Assembly: GCF_014384985.1 (NCBI RefSeq)
Contig: NZ_JACRSX010000007.1
Span: 1 to 64,000 of the forward strand
Length of the DNA: 64,000 nt
Direction: 5' to 3'
Source of the DNA: Jutongia huaianensis
GTDB lineage: Bacteria > Bacillota > Clostridia > Lachnospirales > Lachnospiraceae
Positions 55,259 through 63,900 of this stretch are shown here, one piece after another. The notes below the pieces were generated by a model that saw only the letters and a list, made by a program, of their open reading frames with translations, was not told where the DNA came from and ran no database searches. The number at the start of each line of letters is the position of its first letter. Position 1 is the first letter of the stretch. The position numbers and the translations under genes are program-made.

Positions 55259-56278
55259 ATGACAATTATTGTAACCGGCGGTGCCGGATTTATTGGAAGC
55301 AATTTTGTATTTCACATGCTGGACAAGTACCCGGACTACCGCATTGTCTGCCTTGACTGTCTGACATATGCCGGAAACCTTTCTACACTGGCACCGGTCA
55401 TGGACAACCCGAACTTCCGTTTCGTAAAGGAAGACATTACAGACCGTGAGGCAGTTTATAAATTATTTGAGGAAGAACATCCGGACATCGTTGTAAACTT
55501 CGCTGCCGAAAGCCATGTAGACCGTTCTATTGAAACTCCGGAGGTATTCCTTCAGACAAATATCATGGGAACTGCCGTACTCATGGATGCATGCCGTAAA
55601 TACGGTATCACCCGTTACCATCAGGTATCTACCGACGAGGTATATGGTGATCTTCCACTAGACAGACCGGACCTGTTCTTCACGGAGGAGACTCCGATCC
55701 ATACAAGCAGCCCATACAGCTCATCCAAAGCCGGTGCAGACCTTTTGGTACTGGCATATCACAGAACCTACGGACTGCCTGTTACCATCAGCCGCTGCTC
55801 TAACAACTACGGACCATATCACTTCCCGGAGAAGCTGATCCCTCTGATGATCGCAAATGCACTGAATGATAAGCCGCTTCCAGTCTATGGTACCGGCGAA
55901 AATGTCCGCGACTGGCTGTATGTGGAGGATCACTGCAAGGCCATCGACCTGATCATCCACAAGGGACGTGTTGGTGAGGTATACAACATCGGCGGTCACA
56001 ACGAAATGACAAATATCGACATCGTAAAGATCATCTGTAAAGAGCTTGGTAAGCCGGAGAGCCTGATCACTTATGTATCTGACCGTAAGGGACATGATAT
56101 GCGTTATGCGATCGATCCAACCAAGATCCACAATGAACTGGGATGGCTTCCGGAGACGAAATTTGCAGATGGTATCAAGAAGACCATCAAATGGTATCTC
56201 GACAATAAAGAGTGGTGGGAAACTATCATTTCCGGCGAATATCAGAATTATTATGAGAAAATGTATGGAAATCGCTAA
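55259..56278 (+). CDS. rfbB: dTDP-glucose 4,6-dehydratase
   Basis: RfbB (RmlB) converts dTDP-glucose to dTDP-4-keto-6-deoxyglucose with tightly bound NAD. The 339-residue extended SDR has TGGAGFIGSNF, the STDEVYGDL loop (with the Asp-Glu acid pair), catalytic YSSSKAGAD and the ENVRDWLYVEDHC segment. I chose ATG 55259 after CGAAAGGAGA; the longer frame begins inside rfbA. It is 25 bp downstream of rfbA. Confidence 0.97.
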   Translation: MTIIVTGGAGFIGSNFVFHMLDKYPDYRIVCLDCLTYAGNLSTLAPVMDNPNFRFVKEDITDREAVYKLFEEEHPDIVVNFAAESHVDRSIETPEVFLQTNIMGTAVLMDACRKYGITRYHQVSTDEVYGDLPLDRPDLFFTEETPIHTSSPYSSSKAGADLLVLAYHRTYGLPVTISRCSNNYGPYHFPEKLIPLMIANALNDKPLPVYGTGENVRDWLYVEDHCKAIDLIIHKGRVGEVYNIGGHNEMTNIDIVKIICKELGKPESLITYVSDRKGHDMRYAIDPTKIHNELGWLPETKFADGIKKTIKWYLDNKEWWETIISGEYQNYYEKMYGNR

Positions 56279-56293
56279 GAGGGGTTAATTCTT

Positions 56294-57235
56294 ATGAAAA
56301 TATTAGTGACCGGCGTTGCCGGACAATTAGGCCATGATGTGATGAACGAGCTTGCCGGAAGAGACCACGAAGGCATCGGCAGCGATCTTGCACCGGAATA
56401 CAGCGGCATCGCAGACGGCTCCTATGTCACCACAGCAGACTATGTATCCATGGATATTACCGATCGTGCTTCTGTCGCAGAAACATTATTAAAGATCAAT
56501 CCGGATGCTGTCATTCACTGTGCTGCCTGGACTGCCGTTGACGCCGCAGAGGACGAGGACAAAAAGGATACGGTTTATGCGGTCAATGCAACAGGTACAG
56601 AAAATATCGCCGCTGTCTGCAAAGATCTGGACTGCAAAATGATGTATATCAGCACCGACTACGTCTTTGACGGCCAGGGAACCACTCCATGGCAACCGGA
56701 CTGCAAGGACTACAAACCATTAAATGTATATGGTGCTTCCAAGCTGGATGGTGAGCTGGCAGTGTCCGAAATTCTGGACAAGTATTTTATCGTCCGTATC
56801 GCCTGGGTATTTGGAACCAACGGAAAAAACTTTATCCGCACCATGCTCAATGTAGCAAAAACACACGACAAGCTCACTGTTGTCAGTGACCAGATTGGTA
56901 CTCCAACCTACACCTTTGATCTGGCAAGACTTCTGGTGGATATGATCGAAACAGACAAATACGGCTACTATCATGCAACCAACGAAGGCGGCTATATCAG
57001 CTGGTATGATTTCACAAAAGAAATCTTCCGTCAGGCTGTAGCACTGGGACGTACCGAATATGACGAAAACCACGTCACTGTTTCTCCTGTCACCACAGAG
57101 GAATACGGCGTATCAAAGGCGGCAAGACCTTTTAACAGCCGTCTGGATAAGTCCAAGCTCACAGCAAACGGATTTACTCTTCTGCCAACCTGGCAGGATG
57201 CGGTTGCTCGTTATCTGAAGGAGATTGAATTTTAA
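56294..57235 (+). CDS. rfbD: dTDP-4-dehydrorhamnose reductase
   Basis: RfbD (RmlD) reduces dTDP-4-keto-L-rhamnose to dTDP-L-rhamnose. The 313-residue protein has the Rossmann start ILVTGVAGQLGHDV, ISTDYVFDGQ, the YGASKLDGE active-site Tyr/Lys and VSDQIGTPTYT. It lies 15 bp after rfbB. The 3,5-epimerase gene rfbC expected in this operon is absent. A terminator follows at 57345. Confidence 0.95.
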   Translation: MKILVTGVAGQLGHDVMNELAGRDHEGIGSDLAPEYSGIADGSYVTTADYVSMDITDRASVAETLLKINPDAVIHCAAWTAVDAAEDEDKKDTVYAVNATGTENIAAVCKDLDCKMMYISTDYVFDGQGTTPWQPDCKDYKPLNVYGASKLDGELAVSEILDKYFIVRIAWVFGTNGKNFIRTMLNVAKTHDKLTVVSDQIGTPTYTFDLARLLVDMIETDKYGYYHATNEGGYISWYDFTKEIFRQAVALGRTEYDENHVTVSPVTTEEYGVSKAARPFNSRLDKSKLTANGFTLLPTWQDAVARYLKEIEF

Positions 57236-57344
57236 TCAAGAGCAATCCATAACATCCATTGTGTAGCAATTTCCTTTTTGATCACAAAATCACAAAGCAG
57301 ATAAAATATTGGAAATATATTCACATATATCCGATATAAAACAC

Positions 57345-57387
57345 AAACCGTGGATAAGCATTTGCATAACAAGCTTATCCACGGTTT
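57345..57387 (+). terminator. Terminator of the rfb genes
   Basis: A 15-bp stem (AAACCGTGGATAAGC/GCTTATCCACGGTTT) with a 13-base loop is followed by a T-rich run. It may also serve the convergent hydG gene. Confidence 0.85.
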
Positions 57388-57439
57388 ATTTTTCATGTAT
57401 TGGGAAAATACTTTTTACATATTTACTGTTACTTTTTGC

Positions 57440-58867
57440 TTAAAACCGGAAATCTCTCTTTCCTTCCTTCAGCTCCTCCAGATACTGGATGGCTCTTTCC
57501 CGTACCTTCTCGTTTGGCACCTTCCGGATCTCTCTGGCAATCAGCTCCTCACCGATCTGTTTTGTCTCCGGAGATGCATAATCCTCCAAATACTCTTTCA
57601 AGGTCATCAGCGCATTTGGCTGACAGCAGTTTACGATCTGCCCGGATTTCAGAAGCGTCATAAAACGGTCTCCGGTTCTTCCTGCACGGTAACATGCAGT
57701 ACAGAAGCTTGGAATATATCCCATCTTCATCAGCCAATTTACCACCTCGTCCAATGTACGGGTATCGCTGACATCAAACTGTGCAGAGCTGTCATCACGA
57801 ACCGGCTCAGTATAACCACCGACACTGGTACGGGAACCGCCACTGATCTGTGAAATTCCCAGATGAAGGACATGCTCTCTGGTTCTCTGGGATTCTCTGG
57901 TTGATATGATCATACCGGTATATGGCACGGCAATACGGATCACCGCCACGATCTTTTCAAAAATCTCATCCGGCACGGCATTACTGAAATCGTCTGTATC
58001 AATATCGTCAGCCGGACAGATACGCGGAACACTGATGGTATGAGGTCCCACTCCCTGCGCTGCCTCCAGATGCTCTGCATGCATCAGGATTCCTACCAGC
58101 TCGTAACGGTATCCCTCCAGACCGAAAAGAACACCAAGACCAACATCATCAATACCGCCCTCCATGGCACGATCCATCGCCTCGGTATGATATGCATAAT
58201 CATGCTTTGGTCCCGTTGGATGGAGCTGCTCATAGGACTCCTTGTTGTAGGTTTCCTGGAACAAAATATAAGTACCGATCCCAGCATTTTTCAGACGGGT
58301 ATAATTCTCTACTGTCGTGGCCGCAATGTTGACATTCACACGGCGGATCGCTCCGTTTTTGTGCTTAATACTGTAGATAGTATCAATACTTTCCAGAATA
58401 TATTCCAGCGGATTGTTCACCGGATCTTCTCCTGATTCGATTGCCAGACGCTTATGACCCATATCCTGCAGAGCAATGACCTCATCCCGGATCTGTTCCT
58501 GGGTCAGCTTGATTCTCGGAATATGTTTATTTTTGTGATGATACGGGCAATAAGTACATCCATTCACACAATAGTTAGAAAGATAAAGAGGTGCAAACAT
58601 GACAATACGGTGACCATAAAATTTCTCCTTGATCTCCATCGCAAGCTCCCGGATCTGACGATTGATCTCCGGATCATCACACTCCATCAGGACTGCCGCC
58701 TCCTTGTGGCTGATTCCCTTTGCCTTTTTTGCCTTTTCCAGGATTTCCTTCATCAAAGGAATATTGTCCTTATTTTTCTTTGCATAATCAAGAGACTCCA
58801 GGATCTCCTCATGGTTAATAAACTCCTCTGCCTTCAATGACTTTGGATCATACTTGTAGCTACTCAT
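57440..58867 (-). CDS. hydG: [FeFe]-hydrogenase H-cluster maturase HydG
   Basis: HydG is a radical-SAM enzyme that splits tyrosine to make the CO and CN ligands of the H-cluster. The 475-residue protein has the SAM cluster motif C100-x3-C104-x2-C107 (CVNGCTYC), SGEDPVNNP, TYNKESYEQLHPTGP, and the C-terminal cluster motif CTACYRAGRTGDRFM followed by CC. These distinguish it from ThiH. HydE and HydF are not in the window. It follows the TM1266-type gene by 93 bp. Confidence 0.96.
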   Translation of the reverse strand: MSSYKYDPKSLKAEEFINHEEILESLDYAKKNKDNIPLMKEILEKAKKAKGISHKEAAVLMECDDPEINRQIRELAMEIKEKFYGHRIVMFAPLYLSNYCVNGCTYCPYHHKNKHIPRIKLTQEQIRDEVIALQDMGHKRLAIESGEDPVNNPLEYILESIDTIYSIKHKNGAIRRVNVNIAATTVENYTRLKNAGIGTYILFQETYNKESYEQLHPTGPKHDYAYHTEAMDRAMEGGIDDVGLGVLFGLEGYRYELVGILMHAEHLEAAQGVGPHTISVPRICPADDIDTDDFSNAVPDEIFEKIVAVIRIAVPYTGMIISTRESQRTREHVLHLGISQISGGSRTSVGGYTEPVRDDSSAQFDVSDTRTLDEVVNWLMKMGYIPSFCTACYRAGRTGDRFMTLLKSGQIVNCCQPNALMTLKEYLEDYASPETKQIGEELIAREIRKVPNEKVRERAIQYLEELKEGKRDFRF

Positions 58868-58960
58868 TATTTTTCCTCCATATTTTTATAACTGTTATTT
58901 TAACCTGTCCGATATTCCGGACACTGTATCTTACAAATATCATTTTATCTTCAACGGATA

Positions 58961-59206
58961 CTACGTCTTGGAATATACCGCCTTTGCACTAACCCCCGGT
59001 GTCATTCCCAGCTTACCTGACAGCGCACTTACCGTATTGGTATCCGCATCCATCACAACACTGATCACGGAAACGCCACGCTCCCGGTAGGGCATCCCCA
59101 TCCTGCCCACAATGTACTCCCGGTACTCGTGAAGCAGTTCATTGACCCGTTCCACACGATCCATATCCTCGACGATAATACCAAGGATTGCAATTCTCCG
59201 ATCCAT
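58961..59206 (-). CDS. TM1266-type iron-only hydrogenase system regulator
   Basis: This 81-residue protein (DRRIAILGIIVEDMDRVERV at its start) belongs to the small ferredoxin-fold family that accompanies hydrogenase maturation genes. The family is thought to regulate or bind metal; the role is unproven. I chose ATG 59206, which fits the family length; another ATG 24 bases upstream also has a possible ribosome site. It is cotranscribed with hydG. Confidence 0.85.
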   Translation of the reverse strand: MDRRIAILGIIVEDMDRVERVNELLHEYREYIVGRMGMPYRERGVSVISVVMDADTNTVSALSGKLGMTPGVSAKAVYSKT

Positions 59207-59340
59207 AATAATCCTACATCCTCCATCCATAACTTCCTGCCACGAACCGTCTGTCTTGTCTCTGCTCTTTCATCTAAAAAGAAAAAAACCGTATCTTACC
59301 CTTAATCCTCACCGCGTTGCGAACATTTCCCTATACGCTG

Positions 59341-59428
59341 AAAAAGGGCAAAACCAGCGTTTTGCCCTCCAAGAATTGCTTCGCAATTCTCGTTGGCTTC
59401 CCTCTACGCTACGAGCATTTTCCTATAC
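59341..59428 (-). repeat. 88-bp intergenic repeat, copy 2
   Basis: This copy is identical to 6816-6903. Here the minus-strand 3' end is extended: after the second hairpin and its T5 comes CAGCGTATAGGGAAATGTTCG (59317-59340), a second version of the motif that also opens the repeat. The element therefore has a terminator plus TATAGGAAA arranged in tandem. It lies between the small RNA terminator and the TM1266-type gene. Confidence 0.9.
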
Positions 59429-59431
59429 GCT

Positions 59432-59582
59432 GAAAAAACGTCCCATGTCCAAATGACATGAGACGTTTCCCGGTACAAAATCAATATTTATTGTACTAAT
59501 AACAAACCGCAGACTTCCCCTGCGTAATCCTTCAAAACATATCATGCCTTTGCGTTGGGACGAACCCTTCGTGTCAGAACAT
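59432..59582 (-). ncRNA. Candidate small RNA (promoter to terminator), class unknown
   Basis: A consensus promoter and a strong terminator bracket a roughly 150-nt minus-strand transcript with no convincing reading frame. It contains short hairpins at about 59557-59567 (GGG/CCC with TTCG), 59508-59524 (CGCAG/CTGCG) and 59473-59496 (GTACAA/TTGTAC), then the terminator. It lies in the 433-bp gap downstream of glpK. I do not recognise the family. It may instead be only the untranslated tail of the glpK transcript, but the internal promoter argues otherwise. Confidence 0.5.
59437..59467 (-). terminator. Terminator of glpK and of the small RNA
   Basis: The minus strand has a 13-bp near-perfect stem AACGTCTCATGTC/GGACATGGGACGTT, loop ATTT, then T6. 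The 88-bp repeat begins immediately after. Confidence 0.88.
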
Positions 59583-59588
59583 GAGAAT

Positions 59589-59617
59589 ATTTTATCATCT
59601 AAGGTCTGGAATGTCAA
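59589..59617 (-). promoter_or_regulatory. Promoter of the candidate small RNA
   Basis: The minus strand has perfect -35 TTGACA (59612-59617), a 17-bp spacer and -10 TAAAAT (59589-59594), 22 bp past the glpK stop and directed away from it. Confidence 0.65.
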
Positions 59618-59639
59618 AAATAAATTAACTCAGACTTCC

Positions 59640-61127
59640 TTAATCAGTCCAGCTTATGGCACATTTCACTGCCCGCTTCCACCCGGCAAGTTTTTGTTCA
59701 CATTCTTCCTTGGAAATCTCCGGCATAAATCTGCCTCCGACACCGGCATTTTGACGGATATCTTCAAAGTCCTTCCAATATCCTGCAGCAAGTCCCGCCA
59801 GATATGCCGCTCCCAGAGCCGTGGTTTCGAGACACAACGGCCGGTTGACCGGCGTCTGGATCACATCAGCCTGTGTCTGCATCAAAAAGTTGTTGGCACT
59901 GGCTCCTCCGTCCACCTTCAAGGCTGACAGGGTGATCCCGGAATCTGCTTCCATCGCCTGCAGCACATCACTGACCTGATATGTGATGGCTTCCAGTGTT
60001 GCACGGATAATGTGGTATTTATTGACGCCACGGGTCAGGCCCACAATGGTTCCTCTGGCATACTGGTTCCAGTATGGTGCTCCCAATCCCGTAAATGCGG
60101 GTACGACGTAGCAGCCGCTGGTATCCGGCACCTTACGGGCCATATACTCGGAATCCTCCGCGGAATCGATCAGCCGCAGTTCATCCCGCAGCCACTGTAC
60201 CGAAGCACCTCCGATAAATATAGATCCCTCCAGCGCATAATAAACCTTTTCATCAATCCCCCATGCAATCGTCGTTACCAGACCATTTGTAGAAAATACC
60301 GGTCTCTCTCCTGTATTCATCAGTAAAAAGCAGCCTGTCCCGTATGTATTTTTGGCCTCACCCTGAGAAAAACAGGTCTGACCAAACAATGCCGCCTGCT
60401 GGTCTCCCGCCACTCCGGCAATAGGAATCTCTCCTCCCAGAAATGATGTGTCCGTTTTTCCGTACAGTCCGCTGGAAGGACGCACCTCCGGCAGCATACA
60501 TACCGGAATGTCAAGCCGCTGCAGTATTTCCTGATCCCAGCACAGATCATTGATATTGTACATCATAGTCCGGGAAGCATTGGAATAATCCGTAGCGTGA
60601 ACCTTACCTCTGGTCAGCTTCCATATCAGCCATGTGTCTACCGTACCAAACAGCAGCTCTCCCCTTTGCGCCCGTTCTCTGGCTCCCGGCACATGATCCA
60701 GAATCCATTTCAGCTTCGTAGCAGAGAAATAGGCATCGATCACAAGACCTGTTTTCTGACGGATCATCTCCGTGAGGCCTTCTGCCTTCAACTGATCGCA
60801 GTATTCCGACGTTCTGCGGCACTGCCATACAATGGCATGATAAACCGGTTCTCCGGTTTCTTTATCCCAGACGATGGTCGTCTCTCTCTGATTCGCGATC
60901 CCGATTGCCTGAATATCCTGTGCCGCAGCACCTATTTTGGACATTGCCTCCACTGCCACTCCAAGCTGGGTGGACCAGATCTCACTGGCATCCTGCTCCA
61001 CCCAGCCCGGCTGAGGAAATATCTGTGTAAATTCCTTCTGTGCCACAGAGACAATTTCTCCCTTTTCATCAAATAAAATGCAGCGATTACTTGTAGTTCC
61101 TGCATCTAAAGCCATGATATACCCCAT
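59640..61127 (-). CDS. glpK: Glycerol kinase
   Basis: GlpK phosphorylates glycerol to sn-glycerol 3-phosphate. The 495-residue FGGY kinase has [40 protein letters not shown], the catalytic Asp in [24 protein letters not shown] and the C-terminal [18 protein letters not shown] chose ATG 61127 after GGGGGTAG; the longer frame has no site. No glpF or glpD lies next to it. Confidence 0.95.
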   Translation of the reverse strand: MGYIMALDAGTTSNRCILFDEKGEIVSVAQKEFTQIFPQPGWVEQDASEIWSTQLGVAVEAMSKIGAAAQDIQAIGIANQRETTIVWDKETGEPVYHAIVWQCRRTSEYCDQLKAEGLTEMIRQKTGLVIDAYFSATKLKWILDHVPGARERAQRGELLFGTVDTWLIWKLTRGKVHATDYSNASRTMMYNINDLCWDQEILQRLDIPVCMLPEVRPSSGLYGKTDTSFLGGEIPIAGVAGDQQAALFGQTCFSQGEAKNTYGTGCFLLMNTGERPVFSTNGLVTTIAWGIDEKVYYALEGSIFIGGASVQWLRDELRLIDSAEDSEYMARKVPDTSGCYVVPAFTGLGAPYWNQYARGTIVGLTRGVNKYHIIRATLEAITYQVSDVLQAMEADSGITLSALKVDGGASANNFLMQTQADVIQTPVNRPLCLETTALGAAYLAGLAAGYWKDFEDIRQNAGVGGRFMPEISKEECEQKLAGWKRAVKCAISWTD

Positions 61128-61227
61128 ATGACTACCCCCATTTATAGCATTTTTCAATGATTTACCAAAACTTCGCACATGCAACTTATCGCTGTACTCA
61201 TAATATTTCATATGCAGTCTGAGTTAT

Positions 61228-62895
61228 TTATAATTTTACCTTTAATTCCTTTTCTCCGTCCTGTCCCTGATATCGGACAACGGTATATCTGCCCCTGCGC
61301 TCCACACTCCGGGATGCCCCATGAAGTTCAGTCAGACTCTTCTGTAATTTTCTTTTTTCTGCATCATAGTTTCCCACATCATCCGAGGTAAAAAGCAGAC
61401 CTCCAAACAATCCATTTACCTGCGCCAGTAATGCCTTCTGTTTCGCTGACAGCTTAATATTGTCATCCCGCAGCAGATAAACATCCGGATCATTCCAAAA
61501 CGCCCGCCCATTTAACTGCCTGCGATAAATCGTATTGCCAATGGTGTTTTTGGTGGAAACACGCTCTCTGTGTAGAAGCTTTTCCTTTGGAGATCCATCC
61601 CAGTCCAGCCCCACATCCGGACCGATCCGGCAGTAATCCACCTTACCAAACGCCGGCCCCAGTGGGACACCACAGCCAAGGATCAGCTTGTCTCCAACAA
61701 GCTCCCGCAGAAAATCCATAGCTTCACACATAAGCTGCCCTCTCGTTTTATATGGCGTCGGCTGCATACAAGCACCATAAAGAAAATCAAGCTTCACCAG
61801 ATCAAAGCCCCACACATCCAGGACCTGATGAAATACTTCTTTTAGATATTCCCGCACCTGCGGCAGCTCTGTATTTAATGCATAAAAGGTACTCCAATTA
61901 CTGCCACCGCACACCGGATGCCCATTTTCATCCCGTACCAGCCAGTCCCGGTGCTCCTGATAGCATCTGGAATTTTTTTCGCATACAAACGGAGACAGCC
62001 ACAGTCCCGCCTTCATGCCATATGTATGGATCCGATCCACCACCGGCTCCAGCCCATCCGGGAACTTGTCCCGGTTCACATCCAGCCAGTCCCCCACATA
62101 GGTCTGATACCCATCATCAATCTGAAAAACATCAAAGTTCTGTCCCATTTCGTGGACATGTTCCAGATTTTCCATAATGATCTGCTCTGAAATATTCTGG
62201 TAATGATTGTACCAGCTTGTATAACCTGTCATAGGACTTCCCGCCGGCTTATTAATTTGCATTTTTTCAAAATAAAGATCAAACACCTGATCCTCTGTAC
62301 CAGAAAGCTCCACCAGATCAAAAGCATTCCACTCCTCCGATATCCTTAAGCCTGAACAATCCTTTTCTATGGTCATCTGCTGTGCTCCGCCATTATAATA
62401 AAACACGGTAAATCCGGCACGTTCGCTTAAGGAGCCCAAAAAGCGGTATCTCTCTCCATCCCGGAAATAACAATAGGTAAATCCATGAAACTGTCCCGTT
62501 CCCTTTGGCTTCATGGTAAAATTCACATCACCATAACGATCCAGATAATATTTTTCCACCATGCCAGAGGCCAGCGGAGATATAGCCGGTTCCTTTTCGA
62601 GAATCGTATGTTCATGGGAATCCGTCCAGGACTGATATCCATTCATGAAAATCTGTTCCGGCTTCCTGCCACCCCTGCACGACCATGGAAAGGTCATACT
62701 GACAGATTCCAGCGTCAGCTCTCCCACGGGATTTCCATAATCATCAAAATCCTTCGGAATGATCCGGATATGAAGCTCCCCCTCATCCTCCTGCCAGCGC
62801 AGAGTAAAATAAGGCTGCTCACCTCCCTGATACATTTCCGCCACAAAGGGTTCCCCATTCCGGTTTCCCCTGATCAAAAATATAATATCTTCCAC
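61228..62895 (-). CDS. Alpha-galactosidase (GH36)
   Basis: GH36 enzymes release terminal alpha-galactose from melibiose, raffinose-type sugars or galactomannans. The 555-residue protein has an N-terminal beta domain (about 1-215), a TIM barrel with TGYTSWYNHYQNIS, FQIDDGYQ, GLWLSPFV, the nucleophile Asp in VKLDFLYG and the acid/base Asp in CRIGPDVGLDW, and a short C-terminal beta domain. It is shorter than many GH36 enzymes (about 700) and has no signal peptide, so it acts inside the cell on imported sugars. It is 100 bp from glpK with no obvious shared regulation. Confidence 0.88.
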   Translation of the reverse strand: MEDIIFLIRGNRNGEPFVAEMYQGGEQPYFTLRWQEDEGELHIRIIPKDFDDYGNPVGELTLESVSMTFPWSCRGGRKPEQIFMNGYQSWTDSHEHTILEKEPAISPLASGMVEKYYLDRYGDVNFTMKPKGTGQFHGFTYCYFRDGERYRFLGSLSERAGFTVFYYNGGAQQMTIEKDCSGLRISEEWNAFDLVELSGTEDQVFDLYFEKMQINKPAGSPMTGYTSWYNHYQNISEQIIMENLEHVHEMGQNFDVFQIDDGYQTYVGDWLDVNRDKFPDGLEPVVDRIHTYGMKAGLWLSPFVCEKNSRCYQEHRDWLVRDENGHPVCGGSNWSTFYALNTELPQVREYLKEVFHQVLDVWGFDLVKLDFLYGACMQPTPYKTRGQLMCEAMDFLRELVGDKLILGCGVPLGPAFGKVDYCRIGPDVGLDWDGSPKEKLLHRERVSTKNTIGNTIYRRQLNGRAFWNDPDVYLLRDDNIKLSAKQKALLAQVNGLFGGLLFTSDDVGNYDAEKRKLQKSLTELHGASRSVERRGRYTVVRYQGQDGEKELKVKL

Positions 62896-62995
62896 GTCTT
62901 TTCCTCCCTGATCAAGTTATCTCTCTGACTCCTTCGGCAGAGTCTGTAAAATAACCTCTGTAACAATCATTTTATATCTGTTCTTTCCCGCAGCT

Positions 62996-63814
62996 TTATC
63001 TTTCCAATATATCCAGCGTATGCGCTCCTGCTCCGATCAGATCCTGTCTCTCACAGACCGATAAATGGTACTGTATAAAAAGCTCAAAGGTCTCCTCGTC
63101 CATAGAATTCAATACCGGCCGCATATAATTTGCCGGACCATCCGGAGAAATAATTTTGATCCGCTTCAGATCTGCCGCCCGATTCAGTGCATCAATATCC
63201 TCAATGCGCATATAATCGTACAAGTCGCCCTCTTGTGGTGTACAATGAAAATCCTGAGACAGTCTTCCATCCTCCAGACATTGCTTTGCATTGCCGTCCC
63301 GGAAACCGTACAGAAGAACTCCGTATTCATTCATACAGTACGCCACCAGTATCCGGCCTCCCGGTCTGGTCACGCGCTTTGCCTCCTGTAACGCTTTCCG
63401 CTTATCCTCAAAGGTATACAAATGATACATTGGACCAAACAACAAAGTAATATCAAAGGAACAGTCCGCAAAACGGGACAGTTTTAATGCATTTCCCTGA
63501 TATGCCTTTACGCTGCTCCCCTTTGATTTCAAAATCCCCAGATTATATTTCACAAGCTCCACTGCCGTAACATCATATCCCTCCTCCGCCAGCGCAACAC
63601 TGTATCTGCCGGTGCCGGCGCCGATATCCAGAATACGAATTTCAGAACAAGCCGCTGTATCTGATTTATTCCCATCATTTTGTCTGTTCTCTATAAGTTC
63701 ATCAATGCACTGATGAATATACTTCATAGAAGTAATATACTCCACCTTTCCGTGGCGTCTGGTAAGCCTTTTATCCTCGTTAAATTTATTATAATATTTT
63801 TCTAATTCCGTCAT
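62996..63814 (-). CDS. Class I SAM-dependent methyltransferase
   Basis: The 272-residue protein has the SAM-binding motif ILDIGAGTGRYS (about residues 60-71), an acidic second strand (VTAVELV), FGPMYHLYTFEDKRKALQEAKRVTRPGGRIL and a C-terminal cap. The substrate is unknown; relatives are annotated as class I methyltransferases or UbiE-like. A GGGAGA site precedes ATG 63814. It is unrelated to the MerR-fused methyltransferase beyond the fold. Confidence 0.85.
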   Translation of the reverse strand: MTELEKYYNKFNEDKRLTRRHGKVEYITSMKYIHQCIDELIENRQNDGNKSDTAACSEIRILDIGAGTGRYSVALAEEGYDVTAVELVKYNLGILKSKGSSVKAYQGNALKLSRFADCSFDITLLFGPMYHLYTFEDKRKALQEAKRVTRPGGRILVAYCMNEYGVLLYGFRDGNAKQCLEDGRLSQDFHCTPQEGDLYDYMRIEDIDALNRAADLKRIKIISPDGPANYMRPVLNSMDEETFELFIQYHLSVCERQDLIGAGAHTLDILER

Positions 63815-63900
63815 ATGATTTATTCTCCCGATCGTCTCCTATATCCTCTAGCGGTCCATCGCATATATACTGCTCCAAACCTTTATCTGGTGCCGGAATC

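Noticed and set aside
59423..59617. A 64-codon minus-strand frame inside the small RNA candidate
   Set aside because: It begins upstream of the likely transcription start, runs across the terminator and resembles no protein.
62996..63814. The methyltransferase as a rRNA resistance methylase
   Set aside because: It has only the generic SAM-binding fold and no Erm or Rmt-specific motifs, so no resistance role is claimed.
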